Numbered from the stretch's first letter, positions 1 through 8,019 are shown. The stretch: DNA of 27,287 bases from [Eubacterium] saphenum (GCA_004557645.1 SFGI01000029.1:1-27287); one strand, 5' to 3'. Notes: generated from the sequence alone by a model not told the origin. Made by a program: numbers and translations.

Positions 1-1805
1 GGAATTTCGTGGGGCAGTTCTTTCAGAGGCAGTTCTTTGGGAATATAAACCTTTGCAACTTCAAACAGACCTGCACTTTCGTTTCTTCTGTTGTAGTTTG
101 TTGCCAAAGAGGTCAGGATACCATTGAAGGATACTGTTCTCATGATAGAGAAATCTTCACCTAGAGGGTTGGAAATCACGATGGCTTTTCTCAGGTCGCT
201 GTCTGCGGGGATCAGCAGTTTATCGAATACTTTAGGGCTTTCGAAGCTGTATGTCATTGCTTCGCACAGACCGTCGGCGATCACAGTATCTTTTACCAGA
301 GAGGTAATGGTCTGCTCGTATGTTTTCTTACCCACGGTAGGTGTACCGCTGGCCAGAGTTGCTTCGATCTTATTGTAGCCATAGAAACGAGCAATTTCTT
401 CTGCCAAGTCAGCCTGTGCTTCCAGATCAGGGCGGAAAGTAGGCACAGTTACGATATGGTTCACGGGATCTACTTTCAGTTCGATCTTTTCGAAAATCTT
501 CTGCATTTCTTCTTCGGAAATATCTGTACCCAGGAATTTATTGATCCATGCGGGGTTGTAGGACAGTTCCCAAGGCTCTCTCTTGTTGGGGTATTCATCT
601 ACCACGCCGGGAACAACTTCACCGGCATCCAGCAGTTCTACCAGTTGTACTGCACGGTTTACTGCTTCCAGAGCCAGGTTGGGGTCCAGACCTTTTTCAA
701 ATTTGCTGGATGCATCTGTACGCAGGCCAACTTTTTTCGCTGTGATACGTACATTGGGGCCATCGAAGTTTGCAGATTCAAACAGGACAGCCTGAGAACC
801 TTCCACGATCATGGAGTTTTCGCCGCCCATAACACCTGCGATGGCAACTGCTTTTTCGGGATCGGCAATCACCAGCATAGAGGGATCCAGATTTCTTTCT
901 ACGCCATCCAGTGTTGTAATAGTTTCGCCTTCTTTTGCGTTTCTAACGATGATATGGCTGTCTTTGATGGTTTCGATGGAGAAAGCATGCATAGGCTGAC
1001 CCATTTCGATCATCACATAGTTTGTGATATCAACGATATTGTTGATGGGGCGAACGCCTGCCATACGCAGTCTCTTTCTCATCCATCTGGGAGAAGGACC
1101 GATTTTTACATTTTTTACAACTCTTGCCACGTATCTAGGGCACAGTTCAGCATTTTCAATGGTTACTTTAACAAAATCTTCTGCTTTGCCTTCTGCTTCT
1201 TCCTTTACTGTGATTTCAGGATAGTGGAAGGGAATATCGTAGGTTGCAGCAGCTTCTCTTGCGATACCCAAAACGCTGAAGCAGTCGGGTCTGTTGGATG
1301 TGATTTCGTATTCCACTACTTCATCCTTCAGATCCAGCACTTCTACGATGTCCTTACCCAGTTCAACGGGTTCGGGGAAGATATAGATGCCATATTCAGT
1401 TGCTTCAGGGAAGTCGTGTCTGTCGCATCCCAGTTCTTCCACAGAGCAAAGCATACCTTCGGAAACAACGCCGCGCAGTTCGCCTGTGTAGATTTCTTTG
1501 CCACCAGCGATAACGGAGTTATCCAGTGCGACGGGTACATAATCACCAACCTTTACGTTGGGTGCGCCTGTTACGATGGTCAGGTCTTTGCCCTGGCCTG
1601 CATCGATAGTGCAGATCACCAGTTTATCTGCATCAGGGTGTTTTACGATTTCTTTGATATAGCCTGTGACTACGTTTTTGATTTCACCGGCTACGGTTGT
1701 ATAGCCTTCTACTTTGGAACCGGACAGTGTGATATCTTCAATAAAGTCTTTGATATCCGCTGTTACGGGTGCATATTCTTTCATCCAAGACATAGGTACG
1801 TCCAT
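1..1805 (-). CDS. pheT: Phenylalanine--tRNA ligase beta subunit (3' end beyond window)
   Basis: Beta chain of the cytoplasmic (alpha-beta)2 enzyme that charges tRNA-Phe. About 601 codons are visible and run off the left edge; full-length homologues are near 800 residues, so roughly the last 200 residues, including the anticodon-binding domain, are missing. The protein opens with MDVPMSWMKEYAPV, followed by an EMAP-like tRNA-binding domain (HPDADKLVICTIDAG and GAPNVKVGDYVPVAL), the B3/B4 region (RWMRKRLRMAGVRPINNIVD, then MGGENSMI) and the B5 signature (RPDLEAQADLAEEIARFYGY). The start is the ATG at 1805, with AGGAGAG about 8 nt upstream. It lies 180 bp downstream of pheS on the same strand, separated by a hairpin-array repeat, and is presumably co-transcribed under the pheS T-box. 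Identification is firm. Confidence 0.96.
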   Translation of the reverse strand, partial: MDVPMSWMKEYAPVTADIKDFIEDITLSGSKVEGYTTVAGEIKNVVTGYIKEIVKHPDADKLVICTIDAGQGKDLTIVTGAPNVKVGDYVPVALDNSVIAGGKEIYTGELRGVVSEGMLCSVEELGCDRHDFPEATEYGIYIFPEPVELGKDIVEVLDLKDEVVEYEITSNRPDCFSVLGIAREAAATYDIPFHYPEITVKEEAEGKAEDFVKVTIENAELCPRYVARVVKNVKIGPSPRWMRKRLRMAGVRPINNIVDITNYVMIEMGQPMHAFSIETIKDSHIIVRNAKEGETITTLDGVERNLDPSMLVIADPEKAVAIAGVMGGENSMIVEGSQAVLFESANFDGPNVRITAKKVGLRTDASSKFEKGLDPNLALEAVNRAVQLVELLDAGEVVPGVVDEYPNKREPWELSYNPAWINKFLGTDISEEEMQKIFEKIELKVDPVNHIVTVPTFRPDLEAQADLAEEIARFYGYNKIEATLASGTPTVGKKTYEQTITSLVKDTVIADGLCEAMTYSFESPKVFDKLLIPADSDLRKAIVISNPLGEDFSIMRTVSFNGILTSLATNYNRRNESAGLFEVAKVYIPKELPLKELPHEI

Positions 1806-1841
1806 GAAATTAACTCTCCTCTCAAATTTAAAATAACAAAA

Positions 1842-1982
1842 CCTTGGGACGCTGTCCCAAACCCTGCTAGGGAAATAATTTCCCTAGGACCCTTATTTGC
1901 AGAAACATATATATGTTTCTGCGGTATCGGGTTCCAAGGGGATGATCCCCTTGGTGGGTGTTTGAGGGCAAAGCCCTCAAGG
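1842..1982 (-). repeat. Five-hairpin intergenic repeat, copy A (pheS-pheT gap)
   Basis: The pheS-pheT gap is almost wholly made of consecutive inverted repeats. On the plus strand, left to right: TTGGGAC/GTCCCAA, CTAGGGAAAT/ATTTCCCTAG, a perfect 24-nt palindrome with arms GCAGAAACATAT, CCAAGGGGAT/ATCCCCTTGG and TTGAGGGC/GCCCTCAA. Nearly the same sequence occurs in reverse orientation at 23569-23704, and in the same sense relative to transcription of the adjacent synthetase gene. Arms differ between copies by paired changes. Confidence 0.85.
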
Positions 1983-1984
1983 TC

Positions 1985-3004
1985 TTAGAACTGTTTTAAG
2001 AATTTCGCGTCATTTTCAAACAGCAGACGCAGGTCTGTGATGCCGTATCTCTGCATTGCTACACGTTCCAGACCCATACCGAAAGCAAAGCCGCTGTATT
2101 CTTCAGGGTCGATGCCGCTCATTTTCAGAACCTTGGGATGCACCATACCGCAGCCCAGCAGCTCGATATAGCCTTCACCTTTGCATACACGGCAGCCTTC
2201 CCCGCCGCAAGCGAAGCAAGTTACGTCCATTTCCGCACTGGGTTCTGTGAAGGGGAAATGATGAGGGCGGAAACGTACCTTTGTATTTTCGCCGAACAGT
2301 TCTTTTGCAAATACTGCCAGTGCGCCTTTCAGGTCACCCATAGTAACGTTTTTATCGATTACCATGCCTTCCAGCTGATGGAATACAGGGGAATGGGTTG
2401 CGTCAACTTCATCGGAACGATAAACCGCACCGGGGCAGACCATACGAATAGGCAGTTTGCCTTTTTCCATGGTACGAACCTGTACGGGGGATGTCTGTGT
2501 TCTCAGCAGGATATCGCCGTTGATGTAGAAAGTATCCTGTTCATCCTTTGCAGGATGGTTTGCGGGAATATTCAGTGCTTCAAAGTTATAGTAGTCTTTT
2601 TCGATTTCGGGGCCGTCAGCCACTTCGTAGCCCATGCCTTTGAAAATATCGCAGATTTCATCGATAACGATGCTCATGGGATGCTTATGACCTTCGGGTC
2701 TTTCCTTACCGGGCATAGTTACGTCGATTTTTTCCTTTTCCAGACGATGTGCCAGTTCTGCTGCTTCCAGACGTTTTTTGCTTTCTTCCAGCATTTTTTC
2801 GATGTCCTGTCTTACTTCATTCGCCATCTGGCCAATGATAGGTCTTTCTTCTGCAGAAAGCTTACCCATTTCTTTCAGGATCGCTGTCAGCTCGCCTTTT
2901 TTACCAAGGAATTTTACCTTCAGTTCGTCAACATCTTTGATTTCTTTGGCTTCCTGGAACGCTGCCAGTGCCTTTTCCTGGATCAGTTTTAACTTATCCT
3001 TCAT
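1985..3004 (-). CDS. pheS: Phenylalanine--tRNA ligase alpha subunit
   Basis: Catalytic alpha chain of the class II phenylalanyl-tRNA synthetase, 339 residues, a normal length. The first ~90 residues form the N-terminal coiled coil that contacts tRNA. The class II core follows, with FHQLEGMVIDKNV (motif 2 region) and GFAFGMGLERVAM at about 305-317 (motif 3). A cysteine cluster CFACGGEGCRVCKGEG lies at about 263-278, as in Firmicute PheS. The ATG at 3004 has GAGGAG upstream. It is the first gene of the pheS-pheT operon, preceded by a T-box leader. The leader between T-box terminator and start codon carries a divergent copy of the hairpin-array repeat. Confidence 0.97.
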   Translation of the reverse strand: MKDKLKLIQEKALAAFQEAKEIKDVDELKVKFLGKKGELTAILKEMGKLSAEERPIIGQMANEVRQDIEKMLEESKKRLEAAELAHRLEKEKIDVTMPGKERPEGHKHPMSIVIDEICDIFKGMGYEVADGPEIEKDYYNFEALNIPANHPAKDEQDTFYINGDILLRTQTSPVQVRTMEKGKLPIRMVCPGAVYRSDEVDATHSPVFHQLEGMVIDKNVTMGDLKGALAVFAKELFGENTKVRFRPHHFPFTEPSAEMDVTCFACGGEGCRVCKGEGYIELLGCGMVHPKVLKMSGIDPEEYSGFAFGMGLERVAMQRYGITDLRLLFENDAKFLKQF

Positions 3005-3023
3005 TTTGTTTTCTCCTCTCTTT

Positions 3024-3156
3024 CTTGAGGGTTTTACCCTATAATACTGCTTCGCAGTGCGAAACTGACCAGCACAAGGTGCTGGCAGTCATTGAGCTCC
3101 CGCCAGGAATATCTTGTCAAATCTTTCCCTGTCGGGGTTTGAGGCAGCGCCCCAAA
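3024..3156 (+). repeat. Divergent hairpin-array repeat, copy C (pheS leader)
   Basis: This segment between the pheS T-box terminator and pheS shares both ends with the repeat at 23569-23704. One end reads CTTGAGGGTTTTACCCT; the other, TTTCCCTGTCGGGGTTTGAG followed by GCAGCGCCCC, aligns with the right end of copy B. The middle differs and holds other stems: ACTGC/GCAGT and CCAGCAC/GTGCTGG. Unlike copies A and B it lies antisense to its gene. Homology at the ends looks real, but the copy is degenerate. Confidence 0.55.
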
Positions 3157-3157
3157 A

Positions 3158-3415
3158 ATAGAAAAGCCTTCGTCACACAAAGGGACGAAGGCTCGCGGTA
3201 CCACCCAAATTCCTGCTATCACAGGCACTCTGATGCGTAACGTGCATGAAACGGACTCCCCTACTCTCTTTTCAGGAAGCCGACTCCGATGGGAACTTCT
3301 GTAGCTTCTCATACGAAAAACCCTTACAGCTCTGGAATTTGATTCCGAAGGTTTTCTCTCTGGCGCAGTTTCACTACATACTTTTCATCTTCACAGTCGT
3401 TAGATATTCATAACA
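3158..3415 (-). ncRNA. T-box leader of pheS-pheT, Phe (TTC) specifier
   Basis: The transcript carries the T-box core GGGTGGTACCGCG (3194-3206), followed by an intrinsic terminator with arms AGCCTTCGTC/GACGAAGGCT and a T-rich tail (about 3157-3193). In the 3' side of stem I, the segment GAAG-TTC-CCATCGGAGT aligns with GAA-CTG-GCCTCGGAGT of the leuA T-box in this window. This places the codon TTC (Phe) at 3293-3295 as specifier, matching the downstream gene. By family knowledge, uncharged tRNA-Phe would bind the specifier and T-box bulge and favour the antiterminator. The register of the specifier is inferred by alignment, not by a full fold. Confidence 0.9.
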
Positions 3416-3421
3416 AAAATT

Positions 3422-3449
3422 ATTTTATCACACCCACCCTGAAAGTCAA
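3422..3449 (-). promoter_or_regulatory. Sigma-A promoter for the pheS T-box operon
   Basis: On the minus strand TTGACT (3444-3449), a 16-bp spacer and TAAAAT (3422-3427) precede the T-box leader by a few bases. Both boxes match 5 of 6 consensus positions. Confidence 0.7.
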
Positions 3450-3471
3450 GGGATAAAACAGAAATATTGCC

Positions 3472-4791
3472 TTATTCCCCTTTTAGGCGGCGCAGATGTT
3501 CCTTGATGCGGCGTTCAATGCCGTTATCCGTAGGGGCATAGTATACAGTACCCACCAATTCATCGGGCAGATACTGCTGTTCCACATAATGACCGGGGTA
3601 GCTGTGGGCATATTTATAACCAACGCCATGCCCCAAATCCTGAGAACCGCTGTAATGAGAATCCTTCAGATGGGGCGGAACGGTACGGATGCGGATATTC
3701 CGCACGTCGGAAAGGGCTTTATCGATGCCCACATAGGCCGCATTGCTTTTCGGCGCACAGGCAACATAGGTAACTGCCTGTGCCAGGGGGATACGTCCCT
3801 CTGGCATGCCGATGAAGTTCACTGCTTCCATAGCTGCCACTGCCACCTGCAGGGCATGGGGATCGGCATTGCCTACATCCTCTGATGCACAGATGACGAC
3901 TCTGCGGGCGATAAACTTCGGATCCTCCCCGGCGTAGATCATCTTCGCCAGATAATACAATGCCGCATCGGGGTCGGAGCCACGCATACTTTTGATGAAG
4001 GCAGAGATGGTGTCATAATGATTATCCCCGTCCTTATCATAATTCAATGCCCGCTTCTGGATACATTCCTGGGCTTCTTCCAAAGTGATATGAATAATGC
4101 CATCTTTCCCGGGGTCTGTGGTTAGGACTGCCAGTTCCAGTGCATTTAAGGCTGTTCTGGCGTCGCCGTTGGCAGTATTTGCAAGGAAAGAAAGGGCATC
4201 CTCATCCAGCTTGGCATGGTAAACGCCCATACCATTTTTTTCGTCCGTCAGTGCCCTTTGCAGCAGCGTTTTGATATCCTTATCCTCCAGCTGGCGCAGT
4301 TCAAATACAATGGAACGGGAAACCAAAGCCTTATTCACCTCGAAATAAGGGTTTTCCGTGGTCGCACCGATCAAAATGATGGTGCCATCCTCCACATGGG
4401 GTAGCAATGCATCCTGCTGGCTTTTATTAAAACGATGGATCTCGTCGATGAACAAAATCGTTTTTTTACCATACATCCCCAACTCCGCCTTGGCATCCTC
4501 CACCGTCTCCTTGATATCTTTGATACCAGCAGTGGTGGCATTGATCTGGCGAAATTTGCTTTTCGTCGTATTGGCAATAATTTTCGCCAAGGTGGTCTTG
4601 CCTGTGCTGGGAGGGCCATAGAAAATGACAGAGCTGAGCCGATCACTTTTGATGGCACGATAGAGCAATTTCCCCTTGCCGACGATATGCTCCTGCCCAA
4701 CAAATTCCTCCAAGGTTGTGGGGCGCATACGAGCCGCCAGAGGGGCATCCTTCCCCCCCTGCAGGCTGCGGTTATATTCAAATAAGTCCAT
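3472..4791 (-). CDS. rarA: Replication-associated recombination protein A (MgsA/RarA/WRNIP1 family AAA+ ATPase)
   Basis: AAA+ ATPase acting at stalled or gapped replication forks; 439 residues, usual for the family. Walker A is GPPSTGKT at 59-66, Walker B LFIDEIH at 113-119, sensor 1 GATTENPYFEVN; the RarA-typical N-terminus RMRPTTLEEFVGQEHIVG and the C-terminal tetramerisation region (AVAAMEAVNFIGMPEGRIPL, then KSNAAYVGIDKAL) are present. Ser replaces the more common Gly at the fourth Walker A position, still within GxxxxGK[ST]. The ATG at 4791 has only a weak GGTG site upstream. It is monocistronic from its own promoter and points away from the transporter gene. Assignment is secure by whole-length pattern. 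Confidence 0.95.
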   Translation of the reverse strand: MDLFEYNRSLQGGKDAPLAARMRPTTLEEFVGQEHIVGKGKLLYRAIKSDRLSSVIFYGPPSTGKTTLAKIIANTTKSKFRQINATTAGIKDIKETVEDAKAELGMYGKKTILFIDEIHRFNKSQQDALLPHVEDGTIILIGATTENPYFEVNKALVSRSIVFELRQLEDKDIKTLLQRALTDEKNGMGVYHAKLDEDALSFLANTANGDARTALNALELAVLTTDPGKDGIIHITLEEAQECIQKRALNYDKDGDNHYDTISAFIKSMRGSDPDAALYYLAKMIYAGEDPKFIARRVVICASEDVGNADPHALQVAVAAMEAVNFIGMPEGRIPLAQAVTYVACAPKSNAAYVGIDKALSDVRNIRIRTVPPHLKDSHYSGSQDLGHGVGYKYAHSYPGHYVEQQYLPDELVGTVYYAPTDNGIERRIKEHLRRLKGE

Positions 4792-4853
4792 TTTTTCACC
4801 GACTTTCCAATCAAAATCTCTTCAAGGCATTTCTTTCAAACAATATCTAATAT

Positions 4854-4882
4854 ATTTTATAGTAGATTTTCTTTTATTTCAA
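4854..4882 (-). promoter_or_regulatory. Sigma-A promoter for rarA
   Basis: TTGAAA (4877-4882), a 17-bp spacer and TAAAAT (4854-4859) on the minus strand, giving a leader of about 55 nt to the rarA start. Confidence 0.65.
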
Positions 4883-4969
4883 CACAAAATGAGCAAAGCT
4901 TTGTACTTCCAAAAGACCAGAAAATACAGAAAAATTTTACAGTTTTCTATGTCATTTATTCATAAAAAA

Positions 4970-4978
4970 TGTTATACT
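4970..4978 (+). promoter_or_regulatory. Extended -10 promoter for the SNF-family transporter
   Basis: TGTTATACT gives an extended -10 (TGn plus TATACT at 4973-4978) about 35 bp before the start codon. The -35 region (TGTCAT at 4950-4955, 17-bp spacing) is weak. Confidence 0.5.
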
Positions 4979-5012
4979 ACTCGAACATTTTGAAATATTT
5001 AAGGAGAGGCTT

Positions 5013-6335
5013 ATGAAAAAACGTGATTCTTTTGCAACAAGGCTGGGATTCGTTCTGGCCTGCATCGGTTCTGCCGTAGGGATGGGGAACTTATGGATGT
5101 TTCCCACCAGAGTGTCCCTGTATGGCGGCGGTTCCTTTCTGATCCCCTATTTTATTTTTGTAGTACTGATCGCATCCACCGGGGTGATTGGGGAAATGGC
5201 ATTCGGTCGTGCCACACGCTCTGGCCCGGTAAACGCCTTCGGTATGGCAACAGAAAATAAGGGCAACCGCAAGCTGGGGGAAGCCTTGGGGCTTATCCCC
5301 TCCATTGGGGCTTTGGCTATGGCCATCGGCTACACCATTGTAGTCGGTTGGATCCTCAAATATGCCATCGGCACATTTACCGGAGCCACATTGGCTGCCA
5401 CAGATATTGATGGCTATGGTGCCGCCTTTGGCAGCACAGCCAGCGCCTTCGGCAACAATGGCTGGCAGATCGCTGCACTGGCAATCTGTATGGCGATCAC
5501 CATGATGGGCATCGGCAAGGGCATTGAAAAAGCCAATAAAATCATGATGCCCCTGTTTTTCCTGCTCTTTGTGGGACTTGGTATCTATATCGCATTCCAG
5601 CCCGGTGCGGCAGAGGGGTATCGCTATTTCTTCCGTGTAGACCCTGTGGCATTGGCAGACCCTATGACATGGATCTACGCATTGGGGCAGGCGTTCTTCT
5701 CCCTGTCTATCGCAGGCAATGGTACCATCATCTACGGTTCTTACCTGCCGGATGAAGAAAACATCCCCGCATCGGCAGCTCGTGTTGCCTTTTTCGATAC
5801 ACTGGCAGCCTGCCTGGCGGCACTGGTCATCATCCCCGCTATGGCGACTACAGGCTCCCAGCTGGATCAGGGTGGTCCCGGGCTGATGTTCATTTTCCTG
5901 CCACATCTGTTCCACAATATGCCTGGTGGTTCTCTTTTCGCCATCATCTTCTTTGTGGCGGTACTGTTCGCAGGTATGACATCTCTGCTGAATCTGTATG
6001 AAACACCCATTGCCACCCTGCAGGAGAAATTCAATATCAGCCGTATTCCTGCCTGCATCATCATCGGCGTGATCGGCGCAGCGGTTTCCCTGTGTATCCA
6101 GGGCATCGTTTCCGGCTGGATGGATGTACTGTCCATCTATATCTGTCCACTGGGCGCAGGGCTTGCGGGCATCATGTTCTTCTGGTTCTGTAAAAAGGAA
6201 TATGTAGAGGAACAGGTAAACAAAGGACGGAACAAGCCCATGTTCGGCTGGTTCTATCCTCTTTGTAAATATGTATTCTGTCCCATCTGCTTCCTTGTGC
6301 TGCTCTTAGGCGCATTGAACGGCGGCATTGGCTGA
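5013..6335 (+). CDS. Sodium-dependent amino-acid transporter (SNF/NSS family)
   Basis: Inner-membrane Na+-coupled symporter of the neurotransmitter:sodium symporter family, 440 residues, about 11-12 hydrophobic segments. The diagnostic N-terminus is present: TRLGFVLACIGSAVGMGNLW with FPTRVSLYGGGSFLIPY, the unwound TM1 and sodium-site region. TM6 reads ALGQAFFSLSIAGNGTIIYG. Bacterial members of this length (MhsT/YhdH type) take up amino acids such as tryptophan or tyrosine; the substrate here cannot be read from sequence. RBS is AAGGAGAG, start ATG at 5013. It is monocistronic, flanked by divergent rarA and a bidirectional terminator. Confidence 0.93.
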   Translation: MKKRDSFATRLGFVLACIGSAVGMGNLWMFPTRVSLYGGGSFLIPYFIFVVLIASTGVIGEMAFGRATRSGPVNAFGMATENKGNRKLGEALGLIPSIGALAMAIGYTIVVGWILKYAIGTFTGATLAATDIDGYGAAFGSTASAFGNNGWQIAALAICMAITMMGIGKGIEKANKIMMPLFFLLFVGLGIYIAFQPGAAEGYRYFFRVDPVALADPMTWIYALGQAFFSLSIAGNGTIIYGSYLPDEENIPASAARVAFFDTLAACLAALVIIPAMATTGSQLDQGGPGLMFIFLPHLFHNMPGGSLFAIIFFVAVLFAGMTSLLNLYETPIATLQEKFNISRIPACIIIGVIGAAVSLCIQGIVSGWMDVLSIYICPLGAGLAGIMFFWFCKKEYVEEQVNKGRNKPMFGWFYPLCKYVFCPICFLVLLLGALNGGIG

Positions 6336-6350
6336 TATCATTACAAAAAA

Positions 6351-6381
6351 ATCCTTACTGTCATCACAGTAAGGATTTTTT
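6351..6381. terminator. Bidirectional intrinsic terminator
   Basis: Perfect 10-bp stem ATCCTTACTG/CAGTAAGGAT with a 6-nt loop. It is flanked by A-tract and T-tract, so it can end both the transporter (plus) and the queA operon (minus). Confidence 0.9.
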
Positions 6382-6390
6382 ATTGCTCGC

Positions 6391-7425
6391 TTATTCTTTT
6401 GCCAAAAAAAGACACGCATCCCCAAAGCTAAAGAAACGGTATCTCTCCCGAACAGCTTCTGCATAGCTGTCCATCACCAGTTCCTTCCCCATCAATGCGG
6501 AAACAAGCATGATAAGGGTAGATTCGGGCAGATGGAAATTTGTCACCAGACAATCCACAGCCTTGAATTCGTAACCGGGATAAATGAAGATTTTCGTCCA
6601 ACCGCTTTTCGGCTGGATGATGCCGTTTTCATCGGTCACAGATTCCAATGTTCTGGTGCTTGTGGTGCCGACGGCGATGATACGGCCGCCGTTTTTCTTT
6701 GTCTCATTCATGATAGCCGCTTGTTCCGGCTCTACCACATAATATTCGGAGTGCATTTCATGATCCAGTACATTATCCACTTTTACGGGGCGGAAAGTCC
6801 CCAAACCAACGTGCAGGGTCACATGGGCAACTTTTACGCCCATTTCTTCGATTTCCCGCAGCAGTTCAGGCGTAAAATGGAGCCCTGCTGTAGGTGCCGC
6901 TGCAGAGCCTTCATGTTCCGCGTAAACAGTCTGATATCTATTCTTATCCTCCAGCTTATGGGTGATGTACGGAGGCAGGGGCATTTCGCCCAGCTCGTCC
7001 AGAATCGTTTCGAAGACGCCTTCATATTCAAATTTGATGATACGGTTACCGCCTTCGATGACTTCCAGCACTTCCGCCACCAGCTTGCCGCCGCCAAAGG
7101 AGATCTTATCCCCCGGTCTTGCCTTTTTGCCGGGGCGCACCAATACTTCCCATGTATCCAAATCTTTTCTCACGAGAAGAAGGATCTCCATGGCTGCGCC
7201 TGTGCCGACCCGTTCGCCGTACAATCGGGCAGGCAGCACCTTCGTATTATTGATCACAAGGCAGTCCCCTGCTCTCAGGTATTCCTTGATATCTCTGAAA
7301 TGCCGATGTTCTCTTTCGCCGCTGTTCTTGTGGACCACCATCAGGCGGCTGGAAGCTCTGTCCTTCAGGGGTTCCTGGGCGATCAGTTCTTCCGGCAGGT
7401 CAAAGTAAAAATCACTTGTTTTCAT
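6391..7425 (-). CDS. queA: S-adenosylmethionine:tRNA ribosyltransferase-isomerase
   Basis: Cytoplasmic enzyme of queuosine synthesis that transfers the ribosyl group of SAM to preQ1 at position 34 of GUN-anticodon tRNAs, yielding epoxyqueuosine. It is 344 residues, standard length, with family blocks FDLPEELIAQEPLKDRASSR near the N-terminus, VINNTKVLPARLYGER, VLVRPGKKARPGD, AAPTAGLHFTPELL and HVGLGTFRPVKVDN, ending SFGDACLFLAKE. The start ATG (7423-7425) overlaps the TGA of the small upstream gene as ATGA, implying translational coupling. It is the last gene of a minus-strand operon with a SpoIID-like gene and three small genes; no other queuosine gene is in the window. Confidence 0.97.
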   Translation of the reverse strand: MKTSDFYFDLPEELIAQEPLKDRASSRLMVVHKNSGEREHRHFRDIKEYLRAGDCLVINNTKVLPARLYGERVGTGAAMEILLLVRKDLDTWEVLVRPGKKARPGDKISFGGGKLVAEVLEVIEGGNRIIKFEYEGVFETILDELGEMPLPPYITHKLEDKNRYQTVYAEHEGSAAAPTAGLHFTPELLREIEEMGVKVAHVTLHVGLGTFRPVKVDNVLDHEMHSEYYVVEPEQAAIMNETKKNGGRIIAVGTTSTRTLESVTDENGIIQPKSGWTKIFIYPGYEFKAVDCLVTNFHLPESTLIMLVSALMGKELVMDSYAEAVRERYRFFSFGDACLFLAKE

Positions 7426-7700
7426 CTTGTTCCTTTCATTAAATATGTCTCAGCATATTTGATACCAATAATTTTCAGCATTTCCTTCCGATAGGTGATC
7501 GTCGCATCATCGGGCAGGTAATCGAAGCCCTCAATGTCATAATCATGCAGCACATAGCGTTCTTCCATATCCTGAGAATTGATGGTTACCTCAGGGTCTG
7601 TTACTTTACGGAAGATATCCACTACTTCACATTCAGGGTCATCGGAAACAGCTCGCATGATCTGTGCAATTTCATGGTCTTTCAGTCTTTTTACAAACAT
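7422..7700 (-). CDS. Uncharacterised 92-aa protein, paralogue of its upstream neighbour
   Basis: Small acidic, apparently soluble protein of unknown function. The chosen ATG at 7700 has GGAGGGAAAG just upstream; a longer reading from 7754 lacks such a site and overlaps the upstream gene. It shares a pattern with the gene at 7714-8016: an N-terminal helix (LKDHEIAQIMRAVSDD), the motif LHDYDIEG in the middle, then YRKEMLKIIGIKYAETYLM. No signal peptide or membrane segment is seen. Its stop overlaps the queA start, so it is likely co-translated with queA. I recognise no family. Confidence 0.8.
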   Translation of the reverse strand: MFVKRLKDHEIAQIMRAVSDDPECEVVDIFRKVTDPEVTINSQDMEERYVLHDYDIEGFDYLPDDATITYRKEMLKIIGIKYAETYLMKGTR

Positions 7701-7713
7701 ATCTTTCCCTCCC

Positions 7714-8016
7714 TCAATGCTCCAGCAGATATTGGATGGCATAGTCAGCACCAAACCATTTATACATCAAAGTTCTGTACACATAGTCAGAACCGGCACC
7801 GGCACGGTTTTTGCCTTTGATATGGTAATCATGCAGCTGATAGGTTTCGATATCTTCCTGAAATTTTGCCGTTACCTCGGGCACATTAGAAACCGCAACG
7901 GCATCCTCAAAGCTGCTATCATATGTACGAATCTTCAAAATCGTCAGTTCCCCGTCATCGGAGATCACATTCATGACTTCTCTGATCTGCGCTTCGGTCA
8001 GTTTTTCACAAAACAT
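7714..8016 (-). CDS. Uncharacterised 100-aa protein, paralogue of its downstream neighbour
   Basis: Small acidic protein of unknown function. Shared positions with the 7422-7700 product are the N-terminal segment LTEAQIREVMNVISDDGE, the central LHDYHIKG, and the tail YRTLMYKWFGADYAIQYLLEH. The ATG at 8016 is preceded by GAGGAGG, lying in the end of the upstream gene, so the genes are tightly packed. The two copies have diverged strongly outside the motifs, which suggests an old tandem duplication under continued constraint. Function unknown. Confidence 0.8.
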   Translation of the reverse strand: MFCEKLTEAQIREVMNVISDDGELTILKIRTYDSSFEDAVAVSNVPEVTAKFQEDIETYQLHDYHIKGKNRAGAGSDYVYRTLMYKWFGADYAIQYLLEH

Positions 8017-8019
8017 TTC

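Noticed and set aside
1842..1982. Hairpin array considered as an insertion-sequence end or CRISPR remnant
   Set aside because: No transposase, no target duplication and no regular repeat-spacer pattern; the stems differ from one another.
456..1988. A 510-codon plus-strand open frame opposite pheT
   Set aside because: Antisense to a clear pheT reading and crossing the hairpin repeat; no start signals.
3472..4791. Serine in the RarA Walker A (GPPSTGKT) as a possible defect
   Set aside because: The sequence still satisfies GxxxxGK[ST], and Walker B and sensor motifs are intact.
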